From assembly GCA_016765295.1 (NCBI GenBank), contig JAESQF010000129.1:36351-72543 (forward strand): DNA of 36,193 nucleotides, in the 5' to 3' direction. The first letter of the stretch is position 1; each line of letters begins with the position of its first letter. The stretch is from Oleispira sp. GTDB lineage: Bacteria > Pseudomonadota > Gammaproteobacteria > Pseudomonadales > Oceanobacteraceae. The translations under genes and the position numbers were made by a program. Shown piece by piece: positions 17,979-26,395 of this stretch. Under the pieces are notes generated by a model. It did not search any database. It worked only from the letters and a program-made list of their open reading frames with translations, and had not been told where the DNA came from.

Positions 17979-19001
17979 ATGATACGCATAGCAATTAATG
18001 GATTTGGTCGTATAGGGCGCAGTATTTTACGCGCGCTATACGAGCGTGACTTGCAGGATCAACTGCAAGTCGTCGCCATTAATGAGCTAGCTGATCTTGA
18101 ATCAGTTAGCTATATGCTGCGTTATGATAGTACTCATGGCCGCTTTCCTGGCTCGGTTGAGATCAATGAGAGTGGGTTTGGTGCTACAGGCATCACCGTT
18201 AATGGGGATGCCATTCAGGTATTCCATGAACCTGAAGTTTCTAGCCTGCCTTGGCAAGCCCTTGAGATAGATCTTGTTTTAGAATGTACCGGTGTCGTCA
18301 CAGACAGTGACCACGCCGAATTACATTTAGTGCAAGGCGCTAAGCGCGTATTGATTTCGCACCCCGCGGAATCAGGCGTTGATGCCACCGTTATCCAAGG
18401 TTTCAATCAGCAGACACTGCAAGCTGAAAATAAAATCATCTCTAATGGTAGTTGTTCGACCAACTGCTTAATTCCTGTTTTACAGCTATTTAATACTCAG
18501 TTTGGCATTGAGCGTGGCATGACCACCACCATCCACTCGGCTATGAATGACCAGCCCGTGATTGATGCTTACCATTCGGATTTGCGCCGTACGCGTGCTG
18601 CCGTACAAAGTATTATTCCTGTTGAAACAGGTTTAGCGAAAGGTATTACTCGATTAATACCAGAACTTGAAGGCAAGTTTGAAAGCCTGCACGTTCGCGT
18701 ACCGACGATTAATGTATCGGTACTGGATGTCACGTTACAGCTCAAGCAAGATGTCACCATTGAGCAAGTGAACAAAGTATTAAAGCACGCAGCTGAGAAT
18801 GAGTTGGCAGGCATATTAGCCTTCACTCAAGAGCCACATGCGTCAGTAGATTTTAATCACGACCCACATTCGGGTATCGTCGATGCCACGCAAACCCGCG
18901 TTAGTGATGGTTCATTAGTGAAGCTATTGATCTGGTTCGATAACGAATGGGGTTTTGCAAACCGTATGTTAGATACGGCATTGCAGTTAAAGAATATTTA
19001 A
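17979..19001 (+). CDS. epd: Erythrose-4-phosphate dehydrogenase (GAPDH family)
   Basis: A 340-residue NAD-dependent dehydrogenase with N-terminal INGFGRIGRS and the catalytic Cys in NGSCSTNCL. The Epd-type features are strong: TTIHSAMNDQPVIDAYHSDLRR, SVDFNHDPHSGIVDATQTRVS and NEWGFANRMLD, which differ from glycolytic GAPDH. Epd oxidises erythrose-4-phosphate to 4-phosphoerythronate for pyridoxal phosphate synthesis. The position between tkt, which makes the substrate, and pgk-fba matches the E. coli epd-pgk-fba order. A glycolytic GAPDH role cannot be excluded from sequence alone. The catalytic segment reads SCS-TNC rather than the usual SCT-TNC, a mild change. Confidence 0.9.
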   Translation: MIRIAINGFGRIGRSILRALYERDLQDQLQVVAINELADLESVSYMLRYDSTHGRFPGSVEINESGFGATGITVNGDAIQVFHEPEVSSLPWQALEIDLVLECTGVVTDSDHAELHLVQGAKRVLISHPAESGVDATVIQGFNQQTLQAENKIISNGSCSTNCLIPVLQLFNTQFGIERGMTTTIHSAMNDQPVIDAYHSDLRRTRAAVQSIIPVETGLAKGITRLIPELEGKFESLHVRVPTINVSVLDVTLQLKQDVTIEQVNKVLKHAAENELAGILAFTQEPHASVDFNHDPHSGIVDATQTRVSDGSLVKLLIWFDNEWGFANRMLDTALQLKNI

Positions 19002-19049
19002 ACGCTTGCTAGGCAAGTTGATACAAAAATTATAATTGGACGAGACCCT

Positions 19050-20225
19050 ATGACTGTAATCAAGATGACTGACCTGATCGCTTCAGGTGAACTTAAAGGC
19101 AAGCGTGTTTTAATCCGTGAAGACCTTAATGTACCTGTTAAAGATGGCAAAGTAACATCAGATGCGCGTATTCGTGCGTCTTTGCCAACGATTCAGCAAG
19201 CTCTTGAAGCGGGCGCTAAAGTAATCGTTATGTCTCATCTTGGCCGCCCTACTGAAGGAGAGTTCGAAGAAAAGTTCTCCATGCAGCCAGTGGCTGACCA
19301 CTTGGCAGGTATGTTAGGTCGTCCGGTTGAATTGATTAAAGAATTTGGTGCTAAGCTGAATGTTGCTGAAGGCGAGCTGGTTTTACTAGAAAATGTTCGC
19401 TTCAATAAAGGTGAAAAGAAAGATGAGGATCAGCTAGCTCAAGCCTATGCTGAACTGTGTGATATTTTCGTTATGGATGCATTTGGTACAGCTCACCGTG
19501 CTCAAGCGTCGACTCATGGTGTGGCTAAATTTGCGCCTATCGCTTGTGCAGGGCCACTATTGGCCAACGAATTGGAAGCGCTGGGTAAAGCATTAGATAA
19601 TCCAGCACGTCCATTGCTTGCCATCGTTGGTGGCTCTAAGGTTTCGACTAAGTTAAGTGTATTGGAAAGCTTATCTGATATTTGTGATCAGATCATTGTG
19701 GGTGGTGGTATCGCCAATACATTCCTGGCAGCTGATGGTAAGCCAGTGGGTAAGTCTCTTTATGAAGCCGACCTAGTTTCACAAGCAAAAGCTTTAATGG
19801 AAAAAGTATCAATTCCAGTGCCGACAGATGTTGTCTGTGCTAAAAAGTTTGCTGAAGATGCGACCGCAACTTTAAAAGATGCATCTGAGGTGACTGCTGA
19901 TGATATGATTTTTGATATCGGACCTGATTCTGCGAAAGCGCTTGCAGCTCAGATAAAAGAAGCAAAGACTATTATATGGAACGGCCCAGTAGGCGTATTT
20001 GAATTTGATCAGTTCGGTGAAGGCACTAAAGCAGTGGCCTTGGCAATTGCTGAGTCTGATGCTTTCTCTATCGCTGGTGGTGGTGATACGTTAGCGGCTG
20101 TGGATAAGTACGATATTGCTGATAAGATATCTTATATCTCTACCGGGGGTGGCGCTTTCTTAGAATTTGTAGAAGGCAAGGTTTTACCAGCGGTTGCTAT
20201 GCTAGAGGCACGCGCTGCGAAGTAG
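19050..20225 (+). CDS. pgk: Phosphoglycerate kinase
   Basis: A 391-residue glycolytic and gluconeogenic enzyme interconverting 1,3-bisphosphoglycerate + ADP and 3-phosphoglycerate + ATP. Signatures are [16 protein letters not shown] near the N-terminus, [25 protein letters not shown] at the hinge and nucleotide side, and [12 protein letters not shown] plus [14 protein letters not shown] near the C-terminus. Length is typical of proteobacterial Pgk. It lies 48 nt after epd and is presumably co-transcribed. A small lipoprotein gene follows within 40 nt. Confidence 0.97.
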   Translation: MTVIKMTDLIASGELKGKRVLIREDLNVPVKDGKVTSDARIRASLPTIQQALEAGAKVIVMSHLGRPTEGEFEEKFSMQPVADHLAGMLGRPVELIKEFGAKLNVAEGELVLLENVRFNKGEKKDEDQLAQAYAELCDIFVMDAFGTAHRAQASTHGVAKFAPIACAGPLLANELEALGKALDNPARPLLAIVGGSKVSTKLSVLESLSDICDQIIVGGGIANTFLAADGKPVGKSLYEADLVSQAKALMEKVSIPVPTDVVCAKKFAEDATATLKDASEVTADDMIFDIGPDSAKALAAQIKEAKTIIWNGPVGVFEFDQFGEGTKAVALAIAESDAFSIAGGGDTLAAVDKYDIADKISYISTGGGAFLEFVEGKVLPAVAMLEARAAK

Positions 20226-20264
20226 ATTAGCAATTAGGTTTGCAATGACGGCGAGGTGATAATC

Positions 20265-20459
20265 ATGAAGTTACTAGTACCCATAAAGGTAACAGTATTT
20301 AACATCAGCTCGTTAGCTCTTTTTATCAGCCTGATGGGCTGTGCGACTGAGCCGTTTGTGACTGATGACGGCAGTGCAGCAGCTCAGCACGCTGATCGTC
20401 AGAATATAGAGTTTCTAGAAGAGGGCGTACCGAGTCGCCCAATTGATACTAATGACTGA
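20265..20459 (+). CDS. Small lipoprotein between pgk and fba
   Basis: A 64-residue protein from ATG 20265, preferred over GTG 20256 because GAGG stands 8 nt upstream of it. A hydrophobic signal segment ends in a lipobox L-M-G-C with Cys26, and Ala at +2 suggests outer-membrane sorting. The mature peptide is about 39 residues, acidic, with no recognisable domain. It is tightly linked to pgk. I recall small hypothetical genes between pgk and fda in Pseudomonas too, but cannot claim homology. Its function is unknown and a link to sugar metabolism is not evident. Confidence 0.7.
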   Translation: MKLLVPIKVTVFNISSLALFISLMGCATEPFVTDDGSAAAQHADRQNIEFLEEGVPSRPIDTND

Positions 20460-20488
20460 TCGTTATTAGTGCAAAATAAACAATCCTT

Positions 20489-20530
20489 TGCGGTTATTTC
20501 TCTTAACCGCAGAAGCCGCTAGAATAGCGG
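20489..20530 (+). promoter_or_regulatory. Two tandem hairpins in the leader before fba
   Basis: Hairpin 1 has TGCGGTTA (20489-20496) paired with TAACCGCA (20504-20511) across a 7-nt loop. Hairpin 2 has CCGCTA (20516-20521) paired with TAGCGG (20525-20530) across a 3-nt loop. An AT-rich run and the fba ribosome site AAGGG follow. There is no T tract, so an RNA processing or stability element, or a weak terminator, is more likely than full termination. Confidence 0.45.
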
Positions 20531-20563
20531 AAAATTTAATTTAAATATTTAAAGGGTATTAAC

Positions 20564-21628
20564 ATGGCACTTATTTCCATGCGCCAAATGTTGGACCACG
20601 CGGCCGAGTTCGGTTATGGCGTTCCAGCTTTTAACGTAAACAATCTAGAGCAAATTCGTGCCATCATGCAAGCCGCTGATCAGACTGATTCTCCAGTGAT
20701 CGTGCAGGCTTCTGCGGGTGCTCGTACTTATGCAGGTGCTCCTTTCTTACGTCACTTGATTCAAGCGGCAATTGAAGAATTTCCGCATATTCCTGTGTGT
20801 ATGCACCAGGATCACGGTGGTTCACCGACGGTATGTCAGCGTTCTATCCAGCTGGGCTTCAGTTCAGTCATGATGGATGGTTCTTTGGGTGAGGATGGTA
20901 AGACCCCAATGAGCTATGAGTACAATGTAGCGGTGACTAAGCGTACGGTTGAAATGGCACATGGTTGTGGTGTTTCTGTTGAGGGCGAACTGGGTGTTCT
21001 TGGTTCTCTTGAAACAGGTCAAGCGGGTGAAGAAGATGGCGTTGGCGCTGAAGGTACGTTGACTATGGATCAAATGCTTACTGATCCTGAAGAAGCCGCT
21101 GACTTTGTTAAGCAAACAGGTGTAGATGCGTTAGCAATTGCTTGTGGTACTTCACACGGTGCTTATAAGTTTACTCGCCCACCAACGGATGACATTTTAG
21201 CCATTGATCGTATCAAAGAAATTCATAAACGCATCCCGAATACTCACTTAGTTATGCACGGTTCTTCTTCTGTTCCACAGGAATGGTTGGCAGTGATTAA
21301 TGAATTTGGTGGCGAAATTCCAGAAACTTATGGTGTGCCAGTTGAGCAGATTGTTGAAGGTATTAAGCACGGCGTACGTAAAGTAAACATCGATACAGAT
21401 TTACGCTTGGCTTCTACGGGTGCGATTCGTCGTTTCCTTGCTCAGAACCCATCTGAATTTGATCCACGTAAATACTTAAAGGCTTCTGTTGTTGCGATGC
21501 AGGATATCTGTATTGCTCGTTATGAAGCGTTTGGTACAGCGGGTAACGCGTCTAAGATAAAAGCACTATCATTGGATGCGATGTTTGATCGTTATCAGTC
21601 AGGCGAGCTAGATCCAAAGATTAAGTAA
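20564..21628 (+). CDS. fba: Class II fructose-bisphosphate aldolase (Calvin-type subgroup)
   Basis: A 354-residue zinc-dependent aldolase cleaving or forming fructose-1,6-bisphosphate. The N-terminus is [27 protein letters not shown]. The catalytic Asp and zinc His are in CMHQDHGG, another zinc site region is in SVEGELG, the phosphate loop is in [11 protein letters not shown], and the later zinc His is in VMHGSSS. The length and motifs suit the Calvin-cycle-like class II subgroup found in pseudomonads. ATG 20564 has AAGGG at 8 nt. It ends the tkt-fba block and is followed by a strong terminator. Confidence 0.96.
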   Translation: MALISMRQMLDHAAEFGYGVPAFNVNNLEQIRAIMQAADQTDSPVIVQASAGARTYAGAPFLRHLIQAAIEEFPHIPVCMHQDHGGSPTVCQRSIQLGFSSVMMDGSLGEDGKTPMSYEYNVAVTKRTVEMAHGCGVSVEGELGVLGSLETGQAGEEDGVGAEGTLTMDQMLTDPEEAADFVKQTGVDALAIACGTSHGAYKFTRPPTDDILAIDRIKEIHKRIPNTHLVMHGSSSVPQEWLAVINEFGGEIPETYGVPVEQIVEGIKHGVRKVNIDTDLRLASTGAIRRFLAQNPSEFDPRKYLKASVVAMQDICIARYEAFGTAGNASKIKALSLDAMFDRYQSGELDPKIK

Positions 21629-21648
21629 TCTTTCGTTCTGATATGAAG

Positions 21649-21682
21649 AAGCCCAAGTTAAGAAATTAACTTGGGCTTTTTT
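21649..21682 (+). terminator. Rho-independent terminator after fba
   Basis: A 13-bp stem AAGCCCAAGTTAA / TTAACTTGGGCTT with loop GAAA is followed by a T run on the + strand. It lies about 20 nt after the fba stop and before the convergent glutathione transferase-like gene. Confidence 0.92.
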
Positions 21683-21698
21683 GTGTCTGCTTGAGCGC

Positions 21699-22388
21699 TT
21701 ATTTAGGAAAATACACCTTCTCATTCTCCGCTTGCCATGGCTTATATTTTTCCATAATGGAAGTAAACAGTTCAGATTCTAATAATTCACTAAGCCACTG
21801 AATCAATCTTGGATAAGGACTCTGCTCAAACCACGTCTTATCGACATGAGCAAACTGACGCACGAAAGGAAATATCGCGATATCGGCTAGGCTCATTTCT
21901 GCTGTAAATAGATAGCGATTTCCCTCTAATAACAGCTCAAGCTTGGTCAAGAAAACTTCCCCCAGCTTCCTATAATGCTCCTCACTTTCTGCAAAGCGAT
22001 CTGCGTATTTATAGTGATCCAAAGCCCATTTAAAGGTGCCGTCATTCTCATCAATCAATTCATCGATTTCTAATTGCAGATGAAAGGGTAGGTATTGCGT
22101 CTTAAGTGCATTAGCAGCTTGATCGAGTGCCCAGCTCATAATATCGCGACTTTCATCAACCAAAGTGGAATCTGCTAACTGTCCTCCTGATACGAGTAAC
22201 ACGGGTACAGTGGCTTTGGGGCTAATATCCAATAGCTGCTGCGGCTTATTCTTCAAAGCCACCTCTCTCAATTCCAAACTTTGCGGAGGTAAAAATAGCG
22301 TACAGGCTAATCGTGCGCGCATGGCATACGGGCAGCGACGAAAAGAATATAAAATACCGAGTGTAGAGTTAGTTGGAGCATCTGACAT
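21699..22388 (-). CDS. Glutathione S-transferase-like protein
   Basis: A 229-residue protein with a thioredoxin-fold N-terminal domain. The motif LYSFRRCPYAMRARLA has a Cys-Pro-Tyr active site as in omega-type or glutaredoxin-like GSTs. The cis-Pro segment follows (ATVPVLLVSGGQLADST, with the usual E-S replaced by VDESRDIM). An all-helical C-terminal domain includes ISLADIAIFPFVRQ-like residues (seen as MSLADIAIFPFVRQF). Cytosolic reductase or thiol transferase activity is likely and the substrate is unknown. It lies between two terminators and appears monocistronic. The Shine-Dalgarno site is weak. Confidence 0.85.
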   Translation of the reverse strand: MSDAPTNSTLGILYSFRRCPYAMRARLACTLFLPPQSLELREVALKNKPQQLLDISPKATVPVLLVSGGQLADSTLVDESRDIMSWALDQAANALKTQYLPFHLQLEIDELIDENDGTFKWALDHYKYADRFAESEEHYRKLGEVFLTKLELLLEGNRYLFTAEMSLADIAIFPFVRQFAHVDKTWFEQSPYPRLIQWLSELLESELFTSIMEKYKPWQAENEKVYFPK

Positions 22389-22440
22389 AGTTAAGGTCTA
22401 ACAAAGAATGATGATGAGATTATAAAACGAAAAGGCAGGC

Positions 22441-22476
22441 AAAAAAAATCCCAGTATGAATTAAATCAAACTGGGA
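22441..22476 (-). terminator. Rho-independent terminator after typA
   Basis: On the - strand, TCCCAGT and ACTGGGA (22449-22476) form a 7-bp stem with a 14-nt loop followed by eight T. This closes the typA transcript before the GST-like gene. Confidence 0.75.
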
Positions 22477-22490
22477 CCTTTTTATTAGCG

Positions 22491-22515
22491 ATCAGCTTAT
22501 GAATAATAAGCTGAT
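22491..22515 (-). repeat. 10-bp stem-loop just after the typA stop
   Basis: ATCAGCTTAT (22491-22500) and ATAAGCTGAT (22506-22515) pair perfectly around a 5-nt loop, about 12 nt beyond the typA stop and before the terminator. No T tract follows. A 3'-end stabilising hairpin is likely. Confidence 0.5.
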
Positions 22516-22527
22516 ATCAGCAGAAGC

Positions 22528-24351
22528 TTAGTCTTTCTTAACTTTCTTCTTACCGAAGCGCTTACGATCGGTCTCTGTAAGATGCTTCTTACGTAGACGA
22601 ATGCTTAACGGTGTTACTTCAACCAATTCATCATCTTCGATGAATTCAAGTGCTTGTTCAAGCGTATGCTTAATAGCAGGTGTTAGGTTGATCGCTTCAT
22701 CCGTACCAGAAGCACGTACGTTAGTAAGCTGCTTACCCTTAGTTGGGTTAACGCTTAGGTCGTTATCACGGCTGTGTAAACCAACGATCTGTCCTTCGTA
22801 AACTTGTGCAGCAGGTTCCATGAACATACGGCCACGGTCTTGCAAACCAAACAATGAGAAGCCAAGAACCTTACCAGCAACCATAGAAACCATTACGCCG
22901 TTATGGCGAGTAGCGCCTAAGGCCGTCTGTACTGGACCATAATGATCGAATACGTTGGTTAAGATGCCAGCACCAGAAGTCATGGTTAGGAATTCGCCAC
23001 GGAAGCCGATTAGGCCACGCGCTGGCATGATGAATTCTAAGCGCATACGACCTTTACCATCGGGAACCATGTTAGTTAGTTCGGCTTTACGGTTGCCCAT
23101 TTCTTCCATGATGGCGCCTTGATGTTGCTCTTCAAGGTCGATAACAACTTGCTCATAAGGTTCTTGCAGTTCGCCGTCAACCATTTTCTGAACAACTTCA
23201 GGCTTGCCAATCGCCATTTCGAAGCCTTCGCGACGCATGGTTTCGATCAATACTGAAAGGTGTAATTCACCACGACCAGAAACTTTAAACTTCTCTGGAG
23301 AATCGCCTGGCTCAACACGCAAGGCAACGTTGTGGATCAATTCTTTTTCTAGACGGTCTTTAATATTACGTGAGGTAACGAACTTGCCTTCTTGACCAGC
23401 GAACGGAGAGTTGTTCACTTGGAAGGTCATGCTAACCGTTGGTTCGTCGATACTTAGTGGTGGTAACGCTTCAACACAATCTTTCGCACAAATAGTATCA
23501 GAGATTAATAGCTTATCGATTCCTGAGATACATACGATGTCGCCGGCTTCTGCGTCATTAGTCGCTATACGATCTAGGCCTTTAAAACCTTTCACTTCCT
23601 GAACACGAGCTTTACGAGTAGTGCCGTCTACAGAAATAACTTGTACGTCAGTACCCGGCTTCAATTTACCACGGGTGATACGACCAACACCGATAACACC
23701 AACAAAGCTATCGTAATCTAGAGCAGAGATTTGCATCTGTAGAGGCGCTTCGACATCTACTTGAGGTGCTTCAACATGATCAATGATCATTTGAAACAAT
23801 GGCGTCATGTCTTCGGCCATTTCACTTGGATCAGTACCGGCAATACCATTGATGGCAGAGGCGTAGATGATCGGGAAATCTAATTGCTCATCGGTAGCAC
23901 CAAGCTTATCGAACAAATCGAAAACTTGATCGGCAACCCAATCAGGACGAGCACCAGGACGGTCAATTTTGTTGATTACAACGATAGGGCGCAAACCCTG
24001 CTGGAATGCTTTTTGCGTAACGAAGCGAGTTTGAGGCATTGGACCGTCAACGGCGTCTACTAATAGACATACCGAATCAACCATCGACATAACACGTTCT
24101 ACTTCACCACCGAAATCGGCGTGTCCAGGAGTATCTACGATGTTAATGCGGTAGTCGTTCCACTCAATTGCAGTGTTTTTTGCAAGAATGGTAATGCCAC
24201 GTTCTTTTTCTTGGTCGTTCGAATCCATGACTCGTTCGCCAGCTTGGTTACGCTCAAGTGTACCTGATTGTTCAAGCAACTTATCAACCAAGGTAGTTTT
24301 ACCATGGTCAACGTGGGCAATGATGGCGATATTACGTAAGTTCTTGATCAC
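22528..24351 (-). CDS. typA: Ribosome-associated translational GTPase TypA/BipA
   Basis: A 607-residue translational GTPase that binds 70S ribosomes and helps assembly and stress or cold adaptation. The G motifs are complete: AHVDHGKTT (G1), ERGITI (G2), DTPGHADF (G3), NKIDRPGA (G4) and SAING (G5). EF-G-like domains III and V follow, then the BipA-specific C-terminal domain with [23 protein letters not shown] and a basic tail. The frame is open 13 codons upstream, but GTG 24351 gives the family start (V-I-K-N-L-R-N-I-A) and exactly the E. coli length, with AGGG 9 nt upstream. It is monocistronic and divergent from glnA. Confidence 0.96.
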   Translation of the reverse strand: MIKNLRNIAIIAHVDHGKTTLVDKLLEQSGTLERNQAGERVMDSNDQEKERGITILAKNTAIEWNDYRINIVDTPGHADFGGEVERVMSMVDSVCLLVDAVDGPMPQTRFVTQKAFQQGLRPIVVINKIDRPGARPDWVADQVFDLFDKLGATDEQLDFPIIYASAINGIAGTDPSEMAEDMTPLFQMIIDHVEAPQVDVEAPLQMQISALDYDSFVGVIGVGRITRGKLKPGTDVQVISVDGTTRKARVQEVKGFKGLDRIATNDAEAGDIVCISGIDKLLISDTICAKDCVEALPPLSIDEPTVSMTFQVNNSPFAGQEGKFVTSRNIKDRLEKELIHNVALRVEPGDSPEKFKVSGRGELHLSVLIETMRREGFEMAIGKPEVVQKMVDGELQEPYEQVVIDLEEQHQGAIMEEMGNRKAELTNMVPDGKGRMRLEFIMPARGLIGFRGEFLTMTSGAGILTNVFDHYGPVQTALGATRHNGVMVSMVAGKVLGFSLFGLQDRGRMFMEPAAQVYEGQIVGLHSRDNDLSVNPTKGKQLTNVRASGTDEAINLTPAIKHTLEQALEFIEDDELVEVTPLSIRLRKKHLTETDRKRFGKKKVKKD

Positions 24352-24714
24352 AATTAGGGACCCTGAGTTATGCCCGGGGCTGAGCAACAATGCTAGCTTG
24401 GATGGGCTTGGCTATAAAAGGCCGCGATTATACATGAGCTAGGTTTGGATTGCTGGTTAAATTACAGGAAAGCTGATTGATTTTTGTACAAATAATAGTA
24501 AAAACAAAGAAAGCCCTGTTTTTGTGCTAATAAAGTTTTATCTTGGGGCATAGATGAACCTATAATGTGCCAATCCACAGTGTGTTTGTCTGATATTTAC
24601 AACTGTGCACTACTTTGGGCCTGTAATATTTATCGCGCCTTATTTTGGTGCGCTAATGTGTGGTTTCTAAGGCTTAATCCTTGGGATTATCGGCTTAGTG
24701 GTGATTTTATTAAA

Positions 24715-24730
24715 TGGCATAATAGTTGCT
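24715..24730 (+). promoter_or_regulatory. Sigma54 promoter of glnA
   Basis: TGGCATAATAGTTGCT carries GG (24716-24717) and GC (24728-24729) separated by exactly 10 bp, matching the -24/-12 consensus TGGCAC-N5-TTGC. Transcription would start near 24741, leaving a leader of about 65 nt before ATG 24808. This fits nitrogen control of glnA through NtrC. The remaining 24391-24714 gap has a partial GC-rich dyad (24635-24652) but no NtrC site with correct spacing. Confidence 0.8.
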
Positions 24731-24807
24731 GTTTGATTCTTAAACTTAGGTGGTAGCTCCTTTTGTGTGGGCTGCTGATTAGATAAAAATACATCTGGAG
24801 AATAAAG

Positions 24808-26214
24808 ATGTCAGTAAATACTTTGAGCATGATCAAAGAGAATGACGTTAAGTGGGTTGACTTACGTTTCACCGATACTAAAGGTAAAGAGCAGCATCTT
24901 TCTATTCCTTCTAGCTATGTTAATGAAGAATTTTTTGAAGTAGGCCAGATGTTTGATGGCTCTTCAATTGCTGGTTGGAAAGGCATTAACGAATCTGACA
25001 TGATTCTTCTTCCAGATGATACAACGTCTTTCTTGGATCCCTTCACTGAAGACGCTACCTTGATCTTGCGTTGCGACATCATCGAACCTTCTACTATGCA
25101 AGGTTATGAGCGTGATCCACGTTCTGTTGCTAAGCGTGCTGAAGCATTCCTACAGACTACGGGTCTTGGTGATACCGCTTTCTTCGGTCCTGAGCCAGAA
25201 TTCTTCATCTTTGATGATGTACGTTGGGGCTCAGACATGTCTGGCAGCTTCTACAAGATCAACTCGGAAGAAGCAGCTTGGAACTCTGGCGCTAAAATCG
25301 AAGGCGGTAACATGGGCCACCGCCCAACCGTTAAAGGTGGTTACTTCCCAGTTCCACCAGTAGACAGCTCTCACGATATGCGTGCTGCTATGTGTAATAC
25401 CATGATGGCTATCGGTCTTGATGTTGAAGTTCATCACCATGAAGTGGCAACTGCTAACCAAAACGAAATTGGTGTTCGCTTTAATACACTAGTTAAGAAA
25501 GCTGATGAAGTTCAAATGTATAAGTACGTTGTTCATAACGTTGCTGCTGCATATGGCAAAACAGCGACTTTCATGCCTAAGCCAGTTATCGGTGATAACG
25601 GTTCTGGTATGCACGTACACCAGTCTTTCTGGAAAGACGGCGAAAACATGTTTGCTGGCGATAGCTATGCTGGATTGAGCGAAATGGCTCTTTTCTACAT
25701 CGGCGGTATCATCAAGCACGCTAAAGCGTTGAATGCGTTCACGAACCCATCAACGAACTCTTACAAGCGTCTGATTCCTGGTTTCGAAGCTCCTGTAATG
25801 CTTGCGTACTCTGCACGTAACCGTTCTGCTTCTATCCGTATTCCTTACGTTGCGTCTCCTAAAGGCAAGCGTATTGAAGCTCGTTTCCCTGATCCAATGG
25901 CGAACCCATACCTAGCATTCTCTGCTATGTTGATGGCTGGTATCGATGGTATCAAGAACAAGATTCACCCTGGCGATGCAGCTGATAAAGATTTGTATGA
26001 CTTGCCAGCTGAAGAAGCTGCAGCAATTCCACAAGTTGCTGGTAGCTTGCGTGAAGCGATCGATTGTCTTAAAGAAGACATGGATTTCTTGATTCAAGGC
26101 GACGTGTTTACTGAAGACATGATCGGCGCTTATATCGATCTAGCGATGGAAGACGTTTACCGTGTTGAGCAAACTACTCACCCAGTAGAATTCGACATGT
26201 ACTACTCTCTATAA
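24808..26214 (+). CDS. glnA: Glutamine synthetase type I
   Basis: A 468-residue enzyme making glutamine from glutamate, ammonia and ATP; it forms the central nitrogen-assimilation dodecamer. Signatures are [18 protein letters not shown] near the N-terminus, [22 protein letters not shown] and [17 protein letters not shown]. The adenylylation loop KDLYDLP has the Tyr (about residue 397) modified by GlnE in GSI-beta enzymes. Length is one residue short of E. coli GlnA. The start ATG 24808 has GGAG upstream. A sigma54 promoter precedes it and a terminator follows, so it is transcribed alone. ntrB and ntrC are not in the window. Confidence 0.97.
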   Translation: MSVNTLSMIKENDVKWVDLRFTDTKGKEQHLSIPSSYVNEEFFEVGQMFDGSSIAGWKGINESDMILLPDDTTSFLDPFTEDATLILRCDIIEPSTMQGYERDPRSVAKRAEAFLQTTGLGDTAFFGPEPEFFIFDDVRWGSDMSGSFYKINSEEAAWNSGAKIEGGNMGHRPTVKGGYFPVPPVDSSHDMRAAMCNTMMAIGLDVEVHHHEVATANQNEIGVRFNTLVKKADEVQMYKYVVHNVAAAYGKTATFMPKPVIGDNGSGMHVHQSFWKDGENMFAGDSYAGLSEMALFYIGGIIKHAKALNAFTNPSTNSYKRLIPGFEAPVMLAYSARNRSASIRIPYVASPKGKRIEARFPDPMANPYLAFSAMLMAGIDGIKNKIHPGDAADKDLYDLPAEEAAAIPQVAGSLREAIDCLKEDMDFLIQGDVFTEDMIGAYIDLAMEDVYRVEQTTHPVEFDMYYSL

Positions 26215-26252
26215 GTTTTTGGCTGTTTCAGCCTTAAGCTAAAGAGTAAGAG

Positions 26253-26278
26253 AAAGGTCACTTAGGTGGCCTTTTTTT
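26253..26278 (+). terminator. Rho-independent terminator after glnA
   Basis: AAAGGTCAC and GTGGCCTTT pair (one G-T pair) around the loop TTAG, followed by seven T on the + strand, about 40 nt after the glnA stop. Confidence 0.88.
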
Positions 26279-26326
26279 ATGCCTGCGATTTGATGGTATC
26301 ACTGGGGTGAATTATTTAAGGAGCAT

Positions 26327-26352
26327 AAAAAGACCGCATAAAGCGGCCTTTG
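26327..26352 (-). terminator. Terminator of the repeat lipoprotein gene
   Basis: On the - strand AAAGGCCGC and GCGGTCTTT pair with a short AT loop and are followed by T residues, about 45 nt after the stop of the leucine-rich repeat gene. It faces the glnA terminator, as expected between convergent genes. Confidence 0.75.
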
Positions 26353-26395
26353 TTAACTTAGATATTTAGTACTACTTGATTCAGTGATAGATTAA

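Noticed and set aside
24635..24653. NtrC enhancer before glnA
   Set aside because: The dyad arms fit partly, but the spacing between them is 7 bp instead of 5 bp, and other positions mismatch.
24565..24756. 63-codon open frame upstream of glnA
   Set aside because: It is Cys/Trp-rich, has no ribosome site and overlaps the sigma54 promoter.
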